From CAYTSW01 sp964440605 (GTDB lineage Bacteria; Planctomycetota; Phycisphaerae; Phycisphaerales; UBA1924): 21,643 nucleotides of DNA. Below are positions 1-9,300 of this stretch, piece after piece. The notes under the pieces are model-generated. The model saw nothing but the letters and a program-made list of their open reading frames with translations. It was not told the DNA's origin and searched no databases. The stretch is taken from contig CAYTSW010000037.1 of the NCBI GenBank assembly GCA_964440605.1, positions 1 through 21,643 of the forward strand, written 5' to 3'. Position 1 is the stretch's first letter, and every line of letters begins with the position of its first letter. The position numbers and the translations under genes are program-made.

Positions 1-271
1 GCCGCCCCCTCCCCCGCCCCCGGTGGGCGACTGGTCGGTCATCGCGGTGTTCGAGGGCCGACGAGGCCCCGAGTTGCTGCTTTCCACGAGCGGATCGGGG
101 CGAACGCGGCGGTTGACGGGCGGCGAGTCGTGGCTGGGCGTGGAGTTTCTCGGCGTGGATGGCGGTCGGGCGTTGGTCCGGGTGGGCGCGGGCCGGTACT
201 ACCTGCAACCGGGCGACGCGCTGGACGAGCGCTCGTCGCCCGCTCCCGAAGTTGAGGATGGTGGCGCGTGA
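1..271 (+). CDS. GspC/PilP-like protein, C-terminal fragment (5' end outside window)
   Basis: The reading frame is open from base 2 and ends at TGA 269-271, so only about the last 90 residues are visible. The fragment starts with a run of seven prolines, a typical flexible periplasmic linker, followed by a compact beta-rich domain of about 65 residues (WSVIAVFEG, then LLLS, RRLTGG, VEFLGVDG, ALVRVGAGRYYLQPGD). This alternation of short strands and glycines resembles the homology region of GspC and the PilP fold, which are inner-membrane-anchored partners that contact the N0/N1 domains of a secretin. The gene directly downstream encodes a secretin, which supports the call. The tail after LQPGD is short and acidic. 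The likeness is a pattern match by eye, so another small beta domain from a secretion operon is possible. Confidence 0.5.
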   Translation, partial: PPPPPPPVGDWSVIAVFEGRRGPELLLSTSGSGRTRRLTGGESWLGVEFLGVDGGRALVRVGAGRYYLQPGDALDERSSPAPEVEDGGA

Positions 272-362
272 CGAGGAAGCTGACCAGTAGACTCGCATCG
301 GTGGATTGTCCTGTTCGCGCGGGAGCACGATGCTTAAGCGCACGCGAACGCAACTCGATGTC

Positions 363-368
363 GGAAGG
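363..368 (+). promoter_or_regulatory. Ribosome binding site deciding the giant secretin start
   Basis: GGAAGG ends seven bases before ATG 376. The two upstream in-frame candidates are weaker on other grounds. ATG 358 has no purine-rich motif before it. GTG 268 has GAGGA at 254-258 but would place the signal peptide behind about 45 extra residues. The site lies 92 bases after the upstream gene's stop, so the genes may be co-transcribed but are not overlapping if this start is used. Confidence 0.5.
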
Positions 369-375
369 CCGCCCG

Positions 376-3300
376 ATGCCCGCACTAGCCGTCCGATTGA
401 TGCTGACGTGTCTTCTCGCCGCGCTGGTGATGGGCGCGTCATCGCCCTGTGCGATCGCGCAAGAGGACGACGCGCCGGCCGCGGATCAGCCACGCAACGT
501 GACCTTCTCCTTCAAGGGCGCTTCGATCGATCAGGTGCTGGACTTTTTCTCGCGTGAGACCGGGCTTCCCGTGATCCGCGAGGCCACGGTTCCGGACGAG
601 ACCGTGACGTTCATCTCCGAACGCGCGTACCCCTTCGACGAGGCTCTGCGCATCCTCAACACCATCCTCCAGACGCGCGGCGTCATGCTCCGCCTCGACG
701 ACGAGTTCCTCTATCTCCAGACGCTCGACAACATGAAGGCCGAAGCGGTGCCCACCTTCGCGGGCGGCGAGATCCCGAACGACATCGGCCCCGACGCGAT
801 CATCAGCGTGCTGATGCCGCTGAACAACGCGCCGGCGGCCCAGCTCGCCGAGCGCCTGTCACCGCTGGTCGCCGAGTACGGCGCGATCGTGGCGCTGCCC
901 GAGCAGAACGCGGTGCTCATCACCGAGACCGCGGCGCAGTGCCGGCGCCTGGCCGGCCTGATCCAGACGATCGACGCCAAGCCGCTGTTCGAGGAGAGCG
1001 TGCAGGCGTTCAAGATCCAGCACGTGCCGGCCGAGGACCTGCTCGAGTCGCTCAAGGTGCTCGTCGCCGAGCGCCAGCGCACGGTCTTCATCGACGAGCG
1101 CGGCAAGCGGCGCGAGATCGCCGAGGACGAGCTCCAAGGCGTGCGCCTCCAGGCGGACAACCGCACCAACTCGATCATCGCCCTCGGCCCCGAAGGCCGA
1201 CTCCAGACGGTCTCGGCGCTCATCGAGATCCTCGACGTGCCGGCCGGTTCGGGAGCCAGCGGCTCGGGCCGGGTGATGCGCACGTTCGCGGTGGACGTCG
1301 TCCCGCCCGAGCAGGCCAAACGCGTGCTCGAAGCGATGTTCGCGGCTCAGCCGGAAAACCGCCGACCAACCATCGTCCCGCTCGAGCCCGCCGGCAAGGT
1401 GACGGTGCTGGGCGATGCGGGCGACGTCGAGCGCGTCGGCAAGGTCCTCGCCGAACTCGAGGGTCGCTCGGCCGATGAACTCGCCGGCGGCGATCGCGCA
1501 ATGACCGCGCGCCTCGTGCCGCTCGAGCACGTCGAAGCACAGCGGGCGATCGAGACCGTCCAGCGCCTGCTCGCGCCGCGTCAGCAGCGGGTCGTGCGTT
1601 TGGCGCCGACGCCCGACGGCGAGGGTGTGCTGATCGCCGCGAGCAGCGCCGACGCGCAGATGGCCGAGCAACTGCTGCGATCCGTCGACGTTGAGCGCGA
1701 CGAAGAGCGCGACGTGCGCGTGCTGACGTTTGAGCGCGCTGTGACCGAGGCGGCGCTCGAAGAGGCTCGCACGCTTGACGAAGCCGCCGGCGGTGACAAC
1801 GACGTGCTCGTGCGACGCACCGCCGACGACCGCTCGCTGACGCTCGTCGGCGAGCCGGAGGCGATCGAGCGGTACGCGAACACGCTGCGGACGGTGCTCG
1901 AGGCGAGCACGCTGGCGAGCGAGACGCGTTCGTACACGCTCGAGAAGACGCGTCCGTCGAGCGTCGGTCCGGAGTTGGCGGAGCTCGCGCCGTCGCTGCT
2001 GGTCGCCGAGGGAATTGACGGCGCCGAGCCGCCGCGCGCCGAAGCGGTGGACGCGTTGAGTCTGCTGATCGTCACCGCGTCCCCCGAACACTTCGGCGTG
2101 ATCGACGACCTGGTCGCGCGGCTGGACGCGCCCCGGCGTGCGGCGCGGAGCGTGAAGATCGTCGACGTGGGCGACGCCGACGCACGCCGCGTCGCGGAAC
2201 GCGCGCAGGAACTCTTTGATCTGGCAACCGTGGATGTGCCCGAGGCCGAGCGCGGCGAGGTGAGTTGGAGCGTCGACGACGCGACAGGCAAGATCATTTT
2301 GGCCGGCGACGACGCGGGCGTCTCGCGTTTCGAGGGCATGCTGAGCGACGCGCTCGAGTTGACGCCTCCGCCGGCGGGCGCCGAGTTCGCCGCTCCAAAG
2401 CTCTTTCCGCTGCGCACCGCGGAGGCCAGCGCGATGGCGCGGATGATCGCGGATCAGTACGACCGCCGGACGCCGGAGGAGCGTCGCGAGAAGCCGCTTG
2501 AGATTCGGGCGGACGGCGCAACCAATACGCTGATCGTCAGCGCGCACCCCGACGTGCTCCAAGAGATCGAGTCCATCGTCGCCGACCTGAATCAGCAGCC
2601 GTCGCTCGACGACGAGGACCGCGAGATCCGCATCTTCCCGCTGCGCATCGCTCGGGCCGAGGAGCTGGCCCGCACGCTCGACGAGATGTTCCCGCAGCCC
2701 CCGGTCCCGGTGGACCGCCGCGGCCGACCGAGGCCCGAGCTGCGTCCCCAGCGCGAGGTCATCGTCCGGGCCGACCGACAGACCAACGCGCTGATAGTCG
2801 ATGCGCCGGCGAAGCGGATGGTGGGCTTCGAGGAGCTCGTGCGCCAGCTCGACCGCGCGGAACTCGGCGGCGACGTCGAACTGCGCACCTTCCGCGTCGA
2901 ACACGCCGACCCGAGCCAGGTCGCCGAGACGCTGCGGCGCCTGGCGAGCAGCGGCGGGCTGACGCCCGGCGGTAACGGCTCGCGTTCGGCGCCGGTGCAG
3001 GTGGACGTCGCGCCGCAAACACGAACGCTCATCGTCACCGGCCCGACGGAGGCCTTCGGCCGCGTCGAACAGGTGCTTGCCGATCTCGACGCATCGCAGA
3101 CGATGCCCGAGACACGCATGCAGTTCTTCACCTTGACCAACGCGCGGGCCGAGCGGGCCCGCCCGATCATCGAGCGTGTCCTCAACTCCCGGCTTGACCG
3201 CTGGACGAGCGAGCAGGGCTTGACGGGTGAGGCAGCGAGCAATCTCCTGGAGGTGCTCGATGACCCCGCGACGAATACGCTGATCGTCACGGCGCCCGAA

Positions 3301-6300
3301 GCGATGCAGGATACGGTGCGCGAGCTGGTCGCGCAGCTCGACTCGGGGGGCGCGCGCGTCGCCGAAGTAGTGCGCGTGATGCCGCTGAAGTCCGCCGAGG
3401 CCCGCGACGCCGCCCAAGCCATCGAGCGTTCGCTCGCCGGACGAGCGACACCGACCGGTGGCGAAGTGCGCGTGACCGCCGCCGAGTCGTCCAACGCGCT
3501 CGTGGTCAGCGGGGCGGCGGACGACGTGGAGTTCGTGCGCGGTCTGCTGACGGAGCTGGACCGGCCTTCGACCAGCGCATCGGTCGGCGTGCGCACGATC
3601 GTGCTCAAGCACGCCCGAGCCGAACGCGTGGCCCCGCTGGTCGAACGTCTGCTGCAGAGCGAGCGCTTGAGCGGTTGGATGCTCTACAACATGCGTCTGC
3701 GCAACCCGCAGGCGACCGAAGACGCGCCGGTCCGCGCCGAGGCCGACGCTCGGGCGAACGCGGTGGTCATCACCGGCCCGCCCGAGGTGCTGCCCGTCGC
3801 CGAGCAACTGGTGGCGCAGCTCGATACACCTGCGGGGCAGGGCGGTCTGACGGCTTCGCGGCCGGTGCGCGTGATGCCCCTTCGCAACGCCGACGCTCGG
3901 GAGGTGGCCCAGAACCTCGAGGCCGTCTTCGCCGATGAAGCGACGGGCGAGCCCGCGCCGGTCATCCGTGTGGACACGGGCGCCAACGCCCTGATCGTCC
4001 GCGCGAGCGAAGAGCAGTTCGCCGACGTCGAGCGCCTCGTGCAGGACCTCGACGGGGCTTCGCTTGCCGGCGGGCGCGAGCTGCGACGCGTGACCGTCGA
4101 CCGCTCGCGCACCGACGCCGCCGAACTCGCCCGCACGCTCGGACGCCTGCTGCGCGAGCGCGGCGGCATGCAGGTCGAAGTGATCTCCGCCGAGCAGCTC
4201 ATCGCGCCGCAGGCCGAAGACGACAAGGCCGGCGAGGAGACGCCGGAGGCGGAAGACGCCGACGAAGAAGCACGCAGCAAGATCCTGCTCCCGCGCCGCA
4301 CGCGCATGGTCCTCAAGTTCGTACAGGTCGTCACCGTCATGCAGGACGACGGGGCGGACACGTCTGACGCCGACAGCCGAGCGGTCGATCGGAGCGACGA
4401 CGATGACGCCGACGTCACGATCGCCGTCGATCCAGAGACGAACGCGCTCGTGCTGATCGGCTCGTCACGCGCGACACGTCGGGCGGCCGAGCTCGCCCGG
4501 CTGCTCCAGGAGGAGATGCCCGCTTCCCCGGGTCGCGTGCGGATCGTGGCATTGCCCGAAGGCGTTCCGGCGTGGAACGTCGCACGCATCGCCGACCAGA
4601 CAGTCCGACGCCTCGGGCGCCTCTCGGACGACAACCCGGGCGGCNNNNNNNNNNNNNNNNNNNNNNNNNNNNNNNNNNNNNNNNNNNNNNNNNNNNNNNN
4701 NNNNNNNNNNNNNNNNNNNNNNNNNNNNNNNNNNNNNNNNNNNNTCGGGCGCCTCTCGGACGACAACCCGGGCGGCCTGACGGGGCCGGTGTCGATCGTT
4801 GCCGACAACTTCGGCGGCTCGGTCGTGGTCTCCAGCAACGACGCCGACTTCGAGGTCATCGGCCCACTGATTGGCTCGCTCGCTCAGCCGCAATCGGGCG
4901 CGGAAGTGAGCGTCCGCTTGTACGAGCTCGACGCCGTGGACGCGGGTCGCGCGGCTCGCAGCGTGCGCGAGATCGTCTCGCCGCCCGGCGTACGCCGCGG
5001 CGAGCGGGTGGAGATGCGCCTGCCGCGCGCCGACGGTTCGGGCGAGGACGTCGTCAGTTTTCGATCGGGCTCCGTGCGTGCCACTCCGGGCCCCTCTGGT
5101 CTGTCTCTGATCGTGACGGGGCCGAGCGACGTCATGCCGCTGGTGGACCGCTTCATCGAACGGATCGACGAGAGCGGCCCGACATCGACGGGCATGATCC
5201 GACGGTACGAACTGGATAACGCCTCGGCACGCGAGGTGTCGAGGACGCTCCGGGACGTGTTCGAATCGCTGCGGCGGAGCACGCCGCGTGGCTCGACACG
5301 ACAGGCGACCTTCGTCCCAGACGAGCGCACGAACTCGATGCTGGTGACCGCGACCGACGAGCAGCACGAGGAGATCGTGCGTCTGCTCGGCGAACTCGAT
5401 CGCAGCGCAGAGGCGGACAACCTGCGAACCGAACTCTTCACGCTCGACGTCGCCGACCCGAACTCGGTGGCGCGAGTGGTCGAAAGCGTGCTCGTGGGCC
5501 GCGACGAGGCCAACCGCGAGCGGATCAGCGTGCGGGGCGAGGGGCGGCTGGGTCTGCTGGTGGTGCGCGGGAACGACGCGGACCTCGACCGCGCGAGCGA
5601 GCTCGTCGCGGAACTCGATTCCGCCGAATCGTCGGAGATCGAGACTGTTTCAATCAAGCTCGAGCGCGCCGACGCCGATGCCGTCGCGCGGGCGCTGCAA
5701 CGATTCTTCGACGACAAAGCGCGCGTCGCGGCCCGGCCCGGTCAGCGACCCCAACGGCGGATCGCCGTTTCGGGCGATCGCCGGACCAGCACCGTCGTCG
5801 TCTCAGCGTCCGCCGAAGAACTCGCGCAGGTGCGCGACCTCGTGGAAACGTTCGACGCGCCCGCCGAGGCGCAGGACCTTCAGTTCCGCGTCCTCGCACT
5901 CGAGCACGCCCGCGTCAACGAGATCCTCGAAACCGTCCAGCGCCTCTCGGACGAGCTCCAGTTCATGAACTCGCCGTGGTACGGCGGCGGGCGCGAGGGC
6001 GAGATGATCACCATCGAGGGCGACGCGCGCAACAACGCGATCGTTCTCCTCGGCCGCGGCGAGAGCTTCGGCACGATCGAAGAGATCGTGCGCAGCCTCG
6101 ACGTGCCCGAGCCCGAGCAGTCCGAGCGCGTCGTGCGCACGTTCAAGGTCGAGCGTGCCGACCTGCGCGTGGTCCAGGAAGCCGCCCGGGAAGCCTTCAC
6201 CGACGCCGACCGCGCACGCCGCTGGTGGGAGCCGCAGGACCCGACAGAGCCGACGTTCACGATCGACCGCAGCGCGCGCACGCTCGTCGTCATCGGGCCC

Positions 6301-9300
6301 GAGTTCCTGATGGACGAGATCGGTGCGCTGGTCGAACGCCTCGACAGCGCGGGCGGCACCGAGAGCGTGCGCGTCAAGAACTTCGCCTTGGGCACCGCCC
6401 GCGCCGGCGAAATCGCCCGCACGCTCCGCGACGCGTTGGGGCTCGACGCCCGAGGGCGCCGCAATGACGCCGGGCCCGCCCGGCGCTTCACCGACGACGC
6501 GGGCAACGACGTCGAGGTGAAGGCGGAGATCACCGCCGACGAGCGCTCGAACTCCATCCTCGTCACCGCGAACGATGAATCGATGGCGCTCATCGAGGGC
6601 CTGATCGCCCAACTCGACGAGCAGCCGACCGTGAGCGAACGCGAGTACCGCAAGCTCGCGCTCGAGCATGTCATGGCCGACGACGTGGCCCAGACGCTGC
6701 GCACGCTCGTCGGGCGGCGTCCCTCGCGCGACGGCTCGCCCGCGCCGAGCATCACCTCCTCGCGCAGCGAGAACGCGCTGCTCGTCTCGGCGACCGCGGC
6801 GCAGTTCGCCGAGATCCGCTCGGTGCTCGAAGAGATCGACGTGCCCTCGCAATCGCGCCGCGTGACCGAGTTCGTCCCCTTGCAGTTCGCCGACGCCGAG
6901 CAGGTGCGGCGGGCGCTCAACGTCTTCTACGGGCGTTTCGCATCAGCCGCGGAAACCCCCGGCGCACGCAACGTCTCCATTGTCGCCGACCCCGCCTCCA
7001 ACTCGCTCGTCATCTCCGCCGAGCCCGAGGAGTGGCCCGGCATCCGCGAACTCGTCGGCAAGCTCGACGCCGAGGATTATGACGCCTCGCGACAGCTCGA
7101 GGTCATCGCGCTCAAGCACGCCGACGCGCGATCGCTGGCGGCGGCGCTCAACCGCGCCTTCGAAGCACCCTTGCGGGCCGAACTCGAGCGAGAGCGCCAA
7201 CGCGAGCGCCGCGAGAGCAGCCGCGACGGCTTCGGCGATTTCTTCTCGGCGCCCGCCCAGCTCGTGGAAGCCGACGACGTCGTCAGCGTCTCCGCCGAGC
7301 CGCTGACCAACACGCTCATCGTCAGCGCGGGACGCCGTGACATCGAACGCGTCCGCGCGATCGTCGACCGTCTCGACGTGCCGGAGTACGCCGCGCTCGA
7401 TGCGCCGGTGATCCTGCCCGTCGCGGGGGACGCATCGGCCCGCGAGATCGCCGGATCGTTGCGGCAGATGTACGAACGCCGGGGCAACTCGGGCCGCGAA
7501 GGTCGCGGCTCGGTCTTCATCGTCGGAGACGATAGCGCTGGCGTGCTGCTCGTCCGCGCGGACGCGGGGCAGCTCGAGGAGATCCGCGCGCTCGCCGACC
7601 AGCTCGCACGCGCAACCGAACGCTCGGGCGTCACCACGCGCGTCCTCGCGGTCCAAGGGCGTCCCGCGGCTCAGGTGCGCGACATGCTCCGAGCCACCTG
7701 CGCACCGATGGCCCGGAGCAAGGGCGAGCAGTTCAGCGTGGAGGCCGACGTGCGCGGCAACGCGCTGATCATCGCCGCCTCCGCCGAGATGTACGAAGAA
7801 GCCGAACGGATCGTCCGCGAGCTCGGGGCGTCGCGTGAAGATGACGAGGATGCGCCGCCCGTCGCCGGCGCCGCCCGCCGCGGGGGAGAAGGTGGGGGGA
7901 TCGTCAAAGGCGTCGGCTTCGGGCAGACGCTCGTCGTCATCGAGCTCGAAAACGCCAGCCCCCAGCAGGTGGTGCAGTCGGCGAACCAGCTCGGCCTGAC
8001 GAGTCCCTCGCCCCCCGATCGCCCCGGATTGCTCGCCGAACCGATCACCGTCACGCCGCTGACCACCCGCCGCGCCGTCGCGCTCCTTGTAAGTCCGGCG
8101 GAATCGGCGGCGGCGGAAGCGATCATCCGCGTGCTCGACGCCGAGCCGACCATCGCCGAGCAGGAAGTTGCCATCGTGCCGCTCAGAGTGGCCCAGGCGA
8201 GTCAGGTCGCCCGCGCCGTCGAGCGGATGCTGGATGCCGAGGCCGAGGGCGCGCGCACCGCCATCGCCGGTGCGCTCGCGGAGCAGGTGCGCCGCCTGCG
8301 CGTGCGAGGCGAGCGTATCGATGACCGCGACCTCGCGGTCGACCTCTCCAAGCCCATCCGTGTGCTCGTCGAGGAGCAGACCAACGCCGTCGTCATCGCA
8401 TCGACCCGCGCCAACGTCGTCGCGCTGCGCGAGCTCGTGACGATGCTCGACCGCCTGCCCGTCGGCGACGCGGTCGTCGTACGCATCTTCCACTTGGAAA
8501 ACGCCCCGGCGCAGCAGGCCGCCGGCACGCTGCGCGAACTCTTCAGCCGGGGCGAGGCCCTGAGGCGGACGCCCGGCACCGAGCTGCGCGGGCTTCCGAC
8601 CACCGAGACGGGCAAGGCGCTGATCGGTGAAGTAGCAGTCTCGGTGGATGAGCGCACCAACGCGCTCATTATCGCGGGGCGCGAGGAAGCCGTCGCCTTC
8701 GCCGAGGTGCTCGTCGGCGAGCTCGACGCAGACCGCGAAGGCACCTGGGTCGAGTGGTCGCTTGTGCCGCTTCGCTTCGCCGACGCCGCGCGCGTTGCAG
8801 AGACGGTCAACCAGGTGCTCGTCGAAGGCGCCGCCAGCGACGCGGCGGCAGCGAGCCTGCGTCGCCAGGTCGGGCGGCTACGCGTCATGCGAGATACCGA
8901 CGGCGACGGCGAGCAGACCATCGCCGACGACACGCTCGAGTCCGACCTGTTCGTCTCCATGTCGCGCCTCACCGTCCTGCCCGAGCCGACCCTCAACGCG
9001 CTGATCGTCATGGGCTCGCCCGCCAACGTCGAGGTCGTCGAGGAACTCGTCGGCATGCTCGACGTCGAGGGCGCTTCGCGTTTCGAGACCGTCCGGCTGT
9101 ACCCGCTCGACCACGCCTCGGCCGATCGCGTCGCGGACCTGCTCGAAGGGCTGTTCCAGGAACAGGAGCGCAGCGGCACGCTGCGCGAGGAAGACCGCGC
9201 CATTATCCGCGCCGACCTGCGCACCAACGCGCTCGTCGTCGCGACCAGCCCGCGTTCCTTCGCCGTCATCGAGGCGCTGCTGCGCTCGCTTGATGTCGAG

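Noticed and set aside
268..375. GTG 268 as the start of the secretin
   Set aside because: It overlaps the upstream stop (GTGA) and has GAGGA nine bases ahead, so it is not impossible. It would add 36 residues with no hydrophobic core before a clean signal peptide that starts at 376 with its own ribosome site.
859..3807. Very long antisense frame (982 codons) inside the secretin gene
   Set aside because: It has no recognisable domain, is rich in Arg/His/Ala, and mirrors the codon bias of the plus-strand gene, which has a signal peptide and clear domains. In GC-rich DNA such stop-free antisense frames are expected.
4613..4776. The 32-bp direct repeat as a mobile-element target duplication
   Set aside because: The only thing between the copies is 100 Ns, the copies lie within one coding repeat, and collapsing them restores a normal domain, so an assembly overlap explains it better.
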